Part shown: in pieces, positions 8,149-16,727 of the stretch
Layout of the letters: the number at the start of each line of letters is the position of its first letter
How positions within the stretch are numbered: the stretch's first letter is position 1
Assembly (NCBI GenBank): GCA_020721905.1
Contig: DYLU01000033.1
Span: 1-34,059 of the forward strand
DNA: 34,059 nt
Direction of reading: 5' to 3'
Origin: Leptospira biflexa
GTDB taxonomy: Bacteria > Spirochaetota > UBA4802 > UB4802
Made by a program: the position numbers and the translations under genes
The notes under the pieces: model-generated
The model's input: the letters and a program-made list of their open reading frames with translations, nothing else
The model's database searches: none
What the model was told of the DNA's origin: nothing

Positions 8149-9300
8149 TTACCGCAACCGGGCTGCTACTTTTGTTTCTTCCCAGGTAAATCCGGGCTCA
8201 TTGCGGCCAAAATGCCCATACGCAGCTGTTGCTTTATACTTTGGCTTCAATAAATCAAGTGTCTGTATAATGGATTTTGGTTTTAAATTAAACACGTTTT
8301 TTATTCTTTTTTCAATTTCTTCTTCCGGAATGGTATTTGTACCAAACGTATCAACCATCACCGATACGGGTTCGGCAACGCCTATTGCATAGGCAACCTG
8401 CAGTTCGCATCGGTACGCAAGCCCTCCGGCTACAATGTTTTTGGCAATGTAGCGTCCCATATAGGCAGCTGAACGGTCAACCTTTGATGGGTCCTTGCCT
8501 GAAAATGCGCCACCACCATGCCTGCCCATTCCGCCGTAACTATCGACAATAATCTTTCTTCCCGTTAAACCGGTATCTCCATGGGGACCACCTATCTCAA
8601 AGCGACCCGTTGGGTTAACATATATTTTAGTATTACTGTCCCACAAATGTGCAGGAATCACTTTTTTTATAACCAGCTCACGCGCCATCTCTTCCAGTGT
8701 TGGCAGTGTTACCGCGTCATCATGCTGAGTTGAAATGACGATGGCGCTTATGCGTTTGGGCTTATCGTTTTCATACTCAACAGTGACCTGCGACTTACCG
8801 TCAGGGCGCAGGAAGTTCACCTCGCCTTTCTTGCGGATTTCAGCTAACCGTTTGACAAGGCGGTGAGCGTATAAAATGGGCATGGGCATCAGTTCATCAG
8901 TTTCAGCAACCGCATATCCAAACATCATTCCCTGATCGCCGGCACCCTGCTCTGTAAAAAGTCCCTGACCCTCAGTTACACCCTGCGAAATATCAGGTGA
9001 TTGTGGATGTATAAATACCTCTACTATACAATTTTTTGCATCAAATCCAACTTCAGGTGACGTATAGCCAATTTCAGCAATAACCCTTCGTGCTATTGCT
9101 TCATAATCAACGGTAACAGCTGAGGTAATCTCGCCTGAAATAACAACACGGTTGGTGGTAACCAGGGTTTCACAGGCAACACGTGAGTATGGATCACCTT
9201 TTATATGTTCATCTAAAATGGCATCAGAAATCTGATCAGCAACTTTATCAGGATGCCCTTCCGAAACAGATTCAGATGTGAATAAATAATTTCTTCCCAT
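8149..9300 (-). CDS. metK: S-adenosylmethionine synthase
   Basis: Methionine adenosyltransferase makes S-adenosylmethionine from methionine and ATP in the cytoplasm. The 383-residue product has all family signatures: [20 protein letters not shown] at the start with the catalytic His, [12 protein letters not shown] in the middle, [13 protein letters not shown] and [18 protein letters not shown] for the ATP/phosphate site, and a normal C-terminus. I set the start at the ATG at 9300 (MGRNYLF), preceded by AAAGGAG; a longer reading from 9357 adds 19 residues that do not belong to the family. It is the last gene of the gap/tpi/secG/ferredoxin strand and ends at a strong terminator. The leader between ferredoxin and metK has a short hairpin but no recognisable SAM riboswitch. 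Confidence 0.97.
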   Translation of the reverse strand: MGRNYLFTSESVSEGHPDKVADQISDAILDEHIKGDPYSRVACETLVTTNRVVISGEITSAVTVDYEAIARRVIAEIGYTSPEVGFDAKNCIVEVFIHPQSPDISQGVTEGQGLFTEQGAGDQGMMFGYAVAETDELMPMPILYAHRLVKRLAEIRKKGEVNFLRPDGKSQVTVEYENDKPKRISAIVISTQHDDAVTLPTLEEMARELVIKKVIPAHLWDSNTKIYVNPTGRFEIGGPHGDTGLTGRKIIVDSYGGMGRHGGGAFSGKDPSKVDRSAAYMGRYIAKNIVAGGLAYRCELQVAYAIGVAEPVSVMVDTFGTNTIPEEEIEKRIKNVFNLKPKSIIQTLDLLKPKYKATAAYGHFGRNEPGFTWEETKVAARLR

Positions 9301-9360
9301 TGTTACGTTACTCCTTTGCGCTTTCAATAATTGCCCAACCCGTAGTTTATTAAACATTGA

Positions 9361-9385
9361 AAGGCATATTGCATGAATATGCCTT
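9361..9385 (-). terminator. Hairpin between ferredoxin and metK, possible weak terminator or processing stem
   Basis: AAGGCATATT (9361-9370) pairs perfectly with AATATGCCTT (9376-9385) around a five-base loop. On the minus strand it follows the ferredoxin stop by 39 nt and is followed by CAATGTTT, without a long T-run. It could partly terminate or stabilise the upstream message, separating metK expression from ferredoxin. Confidence 0.5.
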
Positions 9386-9424
9386 ATTAGTGTGGTTAGA
9401 AGTTAATGTGTAAAATGTAACCTA

Positions 9425-9616
9425 TCACTCTTTCCAGTGTATACACTCAGCCGGACAGCTATCTATAACTTCCTGAATTTTATCCTCTGATGCACCTTTT
9501 GGATTTTTCACTGAGCTGACCCCATCCCTGGTCATTGCAAATACCTCAGGTAACGTATCAACACAAAGCTCGCATCCTGTGCATTCGTTCTGATCAACAT
9601 ACACTTCTTTTGCCAT
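9425..9616 (-). CDS. Ferredoxin, single [4Fe-4S] cluster type
   Basis: This 63-residue cytoplasmic electron carrier has a Cys12-x2-Cys15-x2-Cys18 motif (ECTGCELC) and a distal Cys54-Pro (SCPAECI), the four ligands of one [4Fe-4S] cluster. An extra Cys58 follows. The layout is that of small monocluster ferredoxins of anaerobes. The start at 9616 (MAKEVYV) is set by GGAGGTACCT directly upstream; reading from 9628 would translate the ribosome site. It sits between secG and metK on the same strand. Its redox partner cannot be told from the neighbours; a low-potential ferredoxin could serve the activation of radical enzymes, but nothing here shows that. Confidence 0.93.
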   Translation of the reverse strand: MAKEVYVDQNECTGCELCVDTLPEVFAMTRDGVSSVKNPKGASEDKIQEVIDSCPAECIHWKE

Positions 9617-9678
9617 AGGTACCTCCATTGATTTAAGATATGTATTGCATTATACTACAAAAGACATTCAAACACAAT

Positions 9679-10014
9679 TTATTTTGGCTGCTGGGGTTTT
9701 TCCTCCGGTTTTTCTAAAGCCTTTTGTTCAATAACACCACCTGTCTTTTCTTCACTCAAAAGGTCTTTTTCCAGGCTGCGCGCTCTGTATGATTCTACAA
9801 CTGAAAGCCCTAAGGAACCTACCATAAAAAGGGCAACCATAACAGTGGTAATTTTGGTGATAATATCAGCAGTTGAAGAACCAAACGCTGTGTTACTGGA
9901 CCCGCCTAAAATACCCATTCCGGCGCTTTTATCCGACTGAAGCAGAATGATGATAATGAGCAGTATTGACAATATTACAAACAATACTGTTCCTATTGAA
10001 ATAAGTATACCCAT
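9679..10014 (-). CDS. secG: Protein translocase subunit SecG
   Basis: SecG is a small inner-membrane subunit of the SecYEG export channel that aids SecA cycling. The 111-residue product has an N-terminal hydrophobic helix (LISIGTVLFVILSILLIIII), the signature LLQSDKSAGMGILGG, then NTAFGSSTADIITKITTV leading into a second helix (VMVALFMVGSLGLSVV). A charged, proline-rich cytoplasmic tail ends EKPQQPK. The length is typical. It lies 49 nt downstream of tpiA, the common bacterial order tpiA-secG. Confidence 0.95.
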   Translation of the reverse strand: MGILISIGTVLFVILSILLIIIILLQSDKSAGMGILGGSSNTAFGSSTADIITKITTVMVALFMVGSLGLSVVESYRARSLEKDLLSEEKTGGVIEQKALEKPEEKPQQPK

Positions 10015-10063
10015 ACTGCACCTTTATATATTAATTAAATTTAAAAAATTCTATTATGCCTTA

Positions 10064-10831
10064 TTACAACGCAACCTGTATAATGTCAAGAAAAGATTGT
10101 ACTTTAAGGCTGGCTCCACCAACCAGCACGCCATCAATATCAGGCTGTGCATACAGCCCTGCAATATTATCCGGTTTAACAGAACCACCATATAACACCG
10201 GGATAGTCTGCGCTACGGTATCAGTATACAGCTTTTGCAATATTTTTCTAATAAAAGCATGCATGGATTGTGCTATCTCAGGTGTGGCAACTTTGCCTGT
10301 GCCAATAGCCCAAACCGGCTCATAGGCAATAACCACCTTCAGGGCATCGTCTGCAGTTAATCCGTCAAAGGCTCTGACTATCTGCTTTTCTACGGTGGAT
10401 TCGGATTTTTCTGCTTCCCGTTCTTCTAAAAGTTCGCCTACACACAGCATTGGAATTATTCCATGAGCTATCGCCGCTACAACTTTTTTGTGTATCAGTT
10501 CATCGGTTTCACCAAAGATATGTCTGCGTTCTGAGTGACCAATAAGAACGTATTGTGCACCGGTATCCTTAACCATTAATGGCCCAACTTCCCCTGTAAA
10601 GGCGCCTTCCTTTTCAAAATACATATTCTGGAAACCAACCTTAACAGGCGTTCCCTCACAGGCAGCGCTGACACACAGTACATACACCGATGGTGGGAAA
10701 ATCACTATCTCTCGGTCAGTTTTTGGAAGGCCTTCAGCAATGCCTGACACCAGGTTCACAGCTTCCTTCTGAGTGGTGTACATTTTCCAGTTTCCCGCAA
10801 ATATCTGTTTTCTGAGTTGTTCTTTTTTCAT
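10064..10831 (-). CDS. tpiA: Triosephosphate isomerase
   Basis: The enzyme interconverts dihydroxyacetone phosphate and glyceraldehyde 3-phosphate in glycolysis. The 255-residue protein shows the catalytic Lys16 in FAGNWKM, the His electrophile in VLIGHSERRHIFGE, and the catalytic Glu in VIAYEPVWAIGTGK with its mobile loop 6. GGSVKPDN and DGVLVGGASL bind the phosphate at the end. Length is normal. Start ATG at 10831 follows AGAGGATC. It is followed by secG. The gene upstream on this strand is gapDH, but the usual pgk is not between them. Confidence 0.97.
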   Translation of the reverse strand: MKKEQLRKQIFAGNWKMYTTQKEAVNLVSGIAEGLPKTDREIVIFPPSVYVLCVSAACEGTPVKVGFQNMYFEKEGAFTGEVGPLMVKDTGAQYVLIGHSERRHIFGETDELIHKKVVAAIAHGIIPMLCVGELLEEREAEKSESTVEKQIVRAFDGLTADDALKVVIAYEPVWAIGTGKVATPEIAQSMHAFIRKILQKLYTDTVAQTIPVLYGGSVKPDNIAGLYAQPDIDGVLVGGASLKVQSFLDIIQVAL

Positions 10832-11082
10832 ACTGATCCTCTATAGTATCGGTTCTTGAAATAATTTATATACAGACAATACGAATCCATAAAAAGATGC
10901 AAGAATTTTATTTTTTACATGTCATATAAAGTAATGATACCTGTCATTTGTAGAATTATTTTATACCAATTTAAACCTGCGATATTAAAAATATGTATCC
11001 TGACTATTATAAAACTTTTGCCTGTAATATCAAAAAAATTTTTTTAGATTAAACATAACTATAGTATAACAGATAGCCTTAT
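10832..11082. other. AT-rich intergenic stretch upstream of tpiA
   Basis: I see no gene here. It separates the divergent tpiA (minus) and the small ORF at 11083 (plus), so it should carry the tpiA promoter; the AT-rich sequence offers many weak -10-like hexamers and none I would single out. Confidence 0.4.
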
Positions 11083-11283
11083 ATGGATAAGAGGAAAATC
11101 ATAATCTTTGTAAAGAAAAAGATTAATGAGATGCCGGACAACGATTTTGTTGATGGCACTTCCGCTCAGCGCATTGCAATGGTCCGGGAGATTACGCGTG
11201 ATACATGTATTTTTTTAGGTGAATCAGATGCTGAACGGCGATTACAGAGACATGTCACAAAGAAGATGTTAAATTTATTATAG
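11083..11283 (+). CDS. Small conserved-looking protein upstream of a nucleotidyltransferase relic
   Basis: This 66-residue ORF contains GTSAQRIAMVREITRDTCIFLGESDAERRLQRHV. From memory, a short protein with a similar SRLQRHV-like end often precedes MNT-type nucleotidyltransferase genes in other bacteria; I cannot verify this here. The last residues (TKKMLNLL) overlap the start of the nucleotidyltransferase reading frame at 11228, which lies in another frame. No good ribosome site is visible before the ATG. The gene is on the plus strand, against the direction of gapDH and tpiA on either side, and its partner is broken, so it is probably part of a decaying inserted module. Confidence 0.55.
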   Translation: MDKRKIIIFVKKKINEMPDNDFVDGTSAQRIAMVREITRDTCIFLGESDAERRLQRHVTKKMLNLL

Positions 11284-11441
11284 TTGGTGCGTATGCTCTT
11301 GCTGCTCATGGATACCATAGATCTACAGGCGATATAGATATCTGGATAAAGCCTGACCAGCAAAATGCCAGGAAAGTACTTCGCAGTCTCAAGCGTTTTG
11401 GTACCTCACTTTATTCCATTACAGAAAAAGACTTTCTTTAA
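11228..11441 (+). pseudogene. Truncated, frameshifted MNT-type nucleotidyltransferase
   Basis: The start MLNGDYRDM (from ATG 11228) and the continuation EDVKFIIVGAYALAAHGYHRSTGDIDIWIKPDQQNA (from about 11262) are the N-terminus of the minimal-nucleotidyltransferase fold; the GDIDIW holds the two metal-binding Asp. The two parts lie in different frames (an indel near 11254-11264), and the second part stops at a TAA at 11439-11441 after FGTSLYSITEKDFL, so the C-terminal half is missing. Relatives are often toxins or AMP-transferring antitoxins of MNT/HEPN modules, or stand-alone enzymes. The start overlaps the preceding small ORF by 56 nt. Clearly a relic. Confidence 0.8.
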
Positions 11442-11478
11442 AAAAGAAAAACCCTTCTTTCATTTCTTGCAAGAAGGG
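11441..11478 (-). terminator. Intrinsic terminator of the gapDH gene
   Basis: CCCTTCTT (11452-11459) pairs with AAGAAGGG (11471-11478) around an 11-base loop. On the minus strand the stem is followed by TTTTTCTTTTT. It lies 32 nt past the gapDH stop and also abuts the relic's TAA from the other side. Confidence 0.8.
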
Positions 11479-11510
11479 CTTTTATACAATAGCGGTATTC
11501 AAAAAAAACC

Positions 11511-12530
<1,020 letters not shown>

Positions 12531-12642
12531 TTATTGTTTGATTAAAATGTTCATCAACAAACCATAAACTATGATTACACAAATCATTATATACTAATTC
12601 AGAAAAACAATCACATAAATTTTTAAAAAAATTTTTAAATTT

Positions 12643-13398
12643 TTAAAGCGACGACTCAACAAAATGCTCTATACATCGTGCTACCGGTTTTGACTGTTCA
12701 ATATGAAGCATGTGCCCCTTATATGGAAATACCTGAAGCATAGCATTGGGCATTTTTTTAAACGTGGTATATGTTAAATCCAATGGCACCATTTTATCCT
12801 TCCTGTTTGCAATAAAGCAGGCTGCCGGTTTAAAACTTTTAGCATCCTCTTCATAATTATACTTATTGCAGATTGTTAAATCATTTTTTAATATGCCGCT
12901 ACCAGCCTTCTTCATATATTCAATTGCAGTGATGCGCATGGTTTTATCCGCACTACCGTAACTCAGCTCAACAGCCATAGCACATAAACTATCAAAATCC
13001 TTTTCCAGCAGTTCAAATACAACAGGGTTAACCGGCAGCGTTCCTGCTGTTGCCATAAACAGCGCGCCTTTTACCGGCGCATCATGTTTTACCAGTTCAA
13101 AAATAATGCCGCCACCCATTGAATGGCCAAGCACAAAAACATTACCCTGCAAAGACTTTATAAATTGCACCATTGCCTGTACATATATGTCTAATGAGCA
13201 CTCCTGAATCTTAGATTTTCCATGAGCAGGGAGATCTACAGCATGTACTGTTATATTTTTTATTTCATTCATCAATGGAATATATAACCGTGAATCCCCA
13301 CCTGCACCATGTATACATACAAGATGAATATTGGCGTCGCCTTCCTTTGTGCGATAGTACATGGGTCCAAATGTAGTTTGAAAATACTGGCCTTTCAT
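12643..13398 (-). CDS. Alpha/beta hydrolase fold protein
   Basis: This 251-residue protein has the hydrolase fold: CIHGAGGDSRLYIPL gives the oxyanion loop, VLGHSMGGGIIFEL the nucleophile elbow with catalytic Ser, NRKDKMVPLDLT a likely acid Asp, and YKGHMLHIEQSKP the catalytic His. The substrate cannot be told; the closest general type is the small-molecule esterase/lipase or 2-hydroxy-6-oxo-hydrolase group. Start ATG at 13398 is chosen because it follows AGGGAGAATGTATA; reading from 13431 adds 11 residues over the ribosome site. It stands alone between gapDH and a gene-poor stretch. Confidence 0.88.
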   Translation of the reverse strand: MKGQYFQTTFGPMYYRTKEGDANIHLVCIHGAGGDSRLYIPLMNEIKNITVHAVDLPAHGKSKIQECSLDIYVQAMVQFIKSLQGNVFVLGHSMGGGIIFELVKHDAPVKGALFMATAGTLPVNPVVFELLEKDFDSLCAMAVELSYGSADKTMRITAIEYMKKAGSGILKNDLTICNKYNYEEDAKSFKPAACFIANRKDKMVPLDLTYTTFKKMPNAMLQVFPYKGHMLHIEQSKPVARCIEHFVESSL

Positions 13399-13541
13399 TA
13401 TACATTCTCCCTGAAATAGAATTATGTACAACTCACTTTTTTAACTTTAACATAAAGCAACAATTAAATGTATAAACTGACATTGTCGTGGTATACTTTG
13501 CTTACTACAGCACAACACAACAATAACCAAATAATTGATTT

Positions 13542-13807
13542 ATGTATACCTCATGTAATGATGCATGTCAACCAGGTTTTAATGCTTCGTGTGCTTTGTG
13601 TTGCGGGAGCCACAACTATAAGATGTAAACACAGCCCTCTATGCTGACAGAATACAGACAGCAGCAAAGCTTTGTGGGGACTGGTACTACTACAGTGTGA
13701 TTATCCATGATATGGATCTTTTAGACCTGTTATGCAACTCACTAGCACAACACATCATTGAAGAATGCAAACAAAAGGCCAAAAAGAATGTTACATGTTT
13801 ATTTTGA
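13542..13807 (+). pseudogene. Cys-rich small protein, frameshifted, unrecognised
   Basis: From ATG 13542 the frame reads 28 residues, including SCNDACQPGFNASCALCCGSHNY, to a TAA at 13626. The overlapping frame from 13622 continues plausibly protein-like, including DVNTALYADRIQTAAKLCGD, WYYYSVIIHDMDLLDLLC and EECKQKAKKNVTCLF, to a TGA at 13805. One added base near 13621 would join them into about 88 residues with eleven cysteines. The C-x3-C...C-x2-CC spacing suggests a metal site. I do not recognise the family, and no ribosome site is visible. Treat as a decayed or misread gene; it is absent from an ORF search with a length cut-off because of the break. Confidence 0.4.
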
Positions 13808-14066
13808 TTGCCGGTACTTTTTCCTTTGTTTTTTAGTGCCCCGCACATTGTTCTTCTGTGTGATACCATACACTTTTTTCCCACTGCGTTTGTCAACGTA
13901 ACTATGTTAAAATCAGCACACAATTAAAATCTAAAGTTCCGGTTTCTGCAGTTGAACCAATCTACTGCATGCGCCATGGATAACAAAAATTTATTGCCTT
14001 TTATCTATTTCATAGTATATAATTTTATTCAGATACAGATAATAAACCACAAAAAAGGAGGAAGCC
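13808..14066. other. Gene-poor stretch before the PEBP gene
   Basis: No convincing gene. A 77-codon open stretch on the minus strand (13690-13923) has no family look and opposes the Cys-rich reading. The last 20 bases hold the AAAAAAGGAGGAAGCC ribosome site of the next gene. Confidence 0.5.
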
Positions 14067-14540
14067 ATGAATATCTCATCCCGCTCATTCACCAATGGTG
14101 GATCCATCCCTGCAAAATATGCCATGAAAGCCATAGCAGGCGGCATGAATGTATCGCCACACATTGCTATTGGCGATGTTCCCAAAGAAGCCCGTTCCCT
14201 TGCAATAGCCTTTGTTGATAGGCATACCATGGCTCGCAACTGGGTGCACTGGCTGGTTATCAATATTCCTGTACATACCGCTGAAATCCCTGAGGGAGCT
14301 TCAGTCAAAGCAATGCCCGCTGAATCTATTGAAATGATAAACACCTTTGGCTTTGCCGGATACGGCGGCCCGCAACCGCCACGCGGCAGCGGCATACATA
14401 CATACGAGCTTGCCTGCTACGCATTAACAGAATCCTTCAAAATGCCAAAAAAAGAACTTTCCGAGGCTGAATTTTTAAAGCTTATAAAACCCCTGCTGAT
14501 TACCCAGTGTAAAATGATCGGACATTTTGAAAATAAATAG
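14067..14540 (+). CDS. YbhB/YbcL family phosphatidylethanolamine-binding-like protein
   Basis: This 157-residue member of the PEBP (Raf-kinase-inhibitor-like) family is of the bacterial YbhB/YbcL type. Signatures are FTNGGSIPAKYA at the start, SLAIAFVDRHTM (usually a D-P-D/H pattern), NWVHWLVINIP, and YGGPQPPRGSGIHTYELACYAL, the ligand-pocket motif GPxPPxGxHxY. The biochemical role of bacterial members is unclear. No signal peptide, so cytoplasmic. It has a strong ribosome site (AAAGGAGGAAGCC). Neighbours give no functional clue. Confidence 0.93.
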   Translation: MNISSRSFTNGGSIPAKYAMKAIAGGMNVSPHIAIGDVPKEARSLAIAFVDRHTMARNWVHWLVINIPVHTAEIPEGASVKAMPAESIEMINTFGFAGYGGPQPPRGSGIHTYELACYALTESFKMPKKELSEAEFLKLIKPLLITQCKMIGHFENK

Positions 14541-14723
14541 TGAGCAGCTTGTTGTTAATTTAATAAAACAGTTGACTATTATTGCATCATAAAACAATTT
14601 TTACACATTCACTATGTATACGTGTTATGTATTTCTACCATGCTAAATGTATGATCACAATATAAACTATGTTTATCCTGCACACAGCGATGGGCATATA
14701 CATTATTTTTTAAAGGATGCACA

Positions 14724-15419
14724 ATGGCAATTGCTGTTTCCAGTTATAACACTATTATTGATGTACCTGTAGAAGGTGTATGCGATAGCTCTGAAATAGA
14801 CAAGCTATCGGGAATAGAGTTGTTCGTCAAAAACGAACCAAAGCTACATTCCCTGCTTATAAGCGAACTGTGCATACACAATAGGGTTAGTGCACTTGCA
14901 CAGGACATTGTCCGTGATTTGAATCACACACGGCATATTGACATAATGCTGGTATTAACCGGTTCATTTATCTTCACATCCGACCTGTCGCGGGCAATCT
15001 TCAAGCAGGGTGGTATTAGCGCCAGCATCCATTGCATAAAAACCAGCGTGTACGATAAAACCATAAAAACAAGCGGCGAACATTACAGGGCAGTGACACT
15101 GGAGCTATCGCCCAAACACATTGAAGGGCGCCATGTACTGCTGGTTGAAGATATAGCCGACCAGGGATTTACCCTGTCATGGCTGAAAAATTACCTATTG
15201 CATGAACGCAACGCTAAAAGTTTAAAAATATGCAGCCTGCTGTACAAACGCCTTGACAACCCATCACAGGAGGTACAGAATATTCGCAGGCAGCTTGAAA
15301 TTGATTATATTGGCTTTACCGTACCTGACGTATGGGTGGCAGGATATGGCATTGATGTTGCATACGAATACCGCCATCTGCCGTTTATTGTGCGCGTTAA
15401 TGAGGAATATTTCAAATAG
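14724..15419 (+). CDS. Hypoxanthine phosphoribosyltransferase-like protein with N-terminal extension
   Basis: This 231-residue type I phosphoribosyltransferase is most like hypoxanthine/guanine PRT, which salvages purines using PRPP. It has the HPRT pattern LVLTGSFIFTSDLSRAIFKQ (usually VLKGSFxFxADLxR), the flexible-loop region with Ser-Tyr-like SVYDKTIKTSG, the PRPP-binding VEDIADQGFTLSWLKNYL, and near the end VPDVWVAGYGIDVAYEYR, matching the usual purine-binding region. HPRTs are usually about 180 residues; here the first 45 residues (before ELCIHNRV) are extra. The PRPP loop reads DIADQG, not the common DIIDTG. The start at 14724 follows AAAGGA. Purine specificity is likely but not proven. 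Confidence 0.85.
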   Translation: MAIAVSSYNTIIDVPVEGVCDSSEIDKLSGIELFVKNEPKLHSLLISELCIHNRVSALAQDIVRDLNHTRHIDIMLVLTGSFIFTSDLSRAIFKQGGISASIHCIKTSVYDKTIKTSGEHYRAVTLELSPKHIEGRHVLLVEDIADQGFTLSWLKNYLLHERNAKSLKICSLLYKRLDNPSQEVQNIRRQLEIDYIGFTVPDVWVAGYGIDVAYEYRHLPFIVRVNEEYFK

Positions 15420-15521
15420 TGGGAAATGCCCATGCGATCTTACCTTTTAAAAAATTTTTTATTTTTTTCATTGAATGCGTAATATATAGTAAATATAATA
15501 CTTTTATCATTGGTGATAAAA

Positions 15522-16124
15522 ATGAAAAAAACAATAGCAGCGTGTTTAACAGTGATGATAATGATAGCATATGCATATGCCCTGACCGGTGAAGAAGCAG
15601 TTGTGCGTTTTCAGCAAAAGATGCGAAGCATATCAACATTGAGCGGCACCATATCATGGACAACATCAAACGGGTTTACCTACACAGGAACATTTAAATA
15701 TAAAGCCCCTGACAAGCTTTATATAAACCTTACTGCTCCCGGTGGCAAAGCCATAGCAACCAATGGTAAAAAGCTGTGGGTTTTTGATAAATCATCTAAT
15801 GTATGCGGTGTGCAGGATGTTGGTGGAGGATATTCTGGTGGAATAGCAGCCATTGTTTCCGGATACAACGCCTTGCTTGCTTCACAGGGACCAAATGGAT
15901 ATACCATTAAACTCAGAAGCTTTGATAAGCCGTATCCTGAAATGGTAATAGTGACCGATGCAAATTTTTTACTGAAAAAATTAATCTTAAAAAATAAACA
16001 GGGTGACTCAACAAGCTATACATTATCAAATGTGATAGCGGGGGAAAATATACCTACAGGATATTTTGACTTCAAGCCGCCAACAAGTGCACAGGCTGTT
16101 AAAAATCCTTTGAATATCCAGTAA
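15522..16124 (+). CDS. LolA-like outer-membrane lipoprotein carrier family protein
   Basis: This 200-residue protein is predicted to be periplasmic. An N-terminal signal peptide, MKKTIAACLTVMIMIAYAYA, is followed by GEEAVVRFQQKMRSISTLSG and the LolA/LolB half-barrel pattern FKYKAPDKLYINLTAPGGK and IATNGKKLWVFD. LolA shuttles lipoproteins across the periplasm to the outer membrane; related half-barrels carry other lipids. The ATG at 15522 gives a clean signal peptide; a TTG at 15510 is an unneeded extension. The ribosome-site region sits inside an inverted repeat (TTTTATCA, 15502-15509, with TGATAAAA, 15514-15521), which may fold over it and limit translation. It precedes an outer-membrane protein gene, as expected for envelope assembly. 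Confidence 0.82.
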   Translation: MKKTIAACLTVMIMIAYAYALTGEEAVVRFQQKMRSISTLSGTISWTTSNGFTYTGTFKYKAPDKLYINLTAPGGKAIATNGKKLWVFDKSSNVCGVQDVGGGYSGGIAAIVSGYNALLASQGPNGYTIKLRSFDKPYPEMVIVTDANFLLKKLILKNKQGDSTSYTLSNVIAGENIPTGYFDFKPPTSAQAVKNPLNIQ

Positions 16125-16154
16125 CCGGTAATATGTGTGAATATAAACAATGAT

Positions 16155-16727
16155 ATGAAAATATTTCTCCATGCAGTCATTATCACCTGTATTATTCTTT
16201 CAGCAACAATAGTGTGTGCACAGGAATTGTTCTATACGTATCTGGGGGTGGTTTTCCAGGGCGGCACCAATTCCGTTAATTATGAAAGCTGGATTGACAA
16301 CCAGCAGGGTAAAGTCAAAAGCAAAGGTGCAGTTTACGGTGGCGGCATTGTTACAACTATTTTTGTGCATCAGTTTGCCGGCGAGTTTTCATTGACCTAC
16401 ATGCGGTATTCATCTGACAGTAGTCCTGACCTGTCAGTGGGGCATCCGCTTATAACAGTCAGGGGCAAATATTTCTACCCTCTTTCCAATGTCTATCAGC
16501 CTGGTATTGGCGTTGGGCTTTATTTAGATTTGCCACCAGCTTCAGCTGATTACAACGGTGGTGCCGGTGCAAACATCTCTTTTTGTTCACTGTTTACTCT
16601 TTCATCAGAAATAAAAACATTAATAGACATATATGCCCAGTACGGCAGCTTTGGTATGGGCGAGTCATCAACAAAAATAGAAGGCGGAATTTTGGCAGGT
16701 GTTGTGTACAAAGTGGGACGATTATAA
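16155..16727 (+). CDS. Predicted outer-membrane beta-barrel protein of unknown function
   Basis: This 190-residue protein has a signal peptide (MKIFLHAVIITCIILSATIVCA) and then alternating short beta-strand-like stretches rich in Gly and aromatic residues, such as LFYTYLGVVFQGG, GIVTTIFVHQFAGEFSLTYM and GVGLYLDLPP. It ends GGILAGVVYKVGRL, with alternating hydrophobic residues typical of a barrel's last strand. No known family recognised. A GTG at 16137 is an alternative start; the ATG at 16155 gives the better signal peptide. Its end overlaps the next gene if that starts at 16699. Confidence 0.7.
   Translation: MKIFLHAVIITCIILSATIVCAQELFYTYLGVVFQGGTNSVNYESWIDNQQGKVKSKGAVYGGGIVTTIFVHQFAGEFSLTYMRYSSDSSPDLSVGHPLITVRGKYFYPLSNVYQPGIGVGLYLDLPPASADYNGGAGANISFCSLFTLSSEIKTLIDIYAQYGSFGMGESSTKIEGGILAGVVYKVGRL

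Noticed and set aside
9301-9424. SAM riboswitch ahead of metK
   Set aside because: Only a single 10-bp hairpin is present; the multi-helix layout and conserved bases of SAM riboswitches are not visible.
13690-13923. 77-codon ORF on the minus strand
   Set aside because: No family look, no ribosome site; it overlaps the more protein-like Cys-rich reading on the plus strand.
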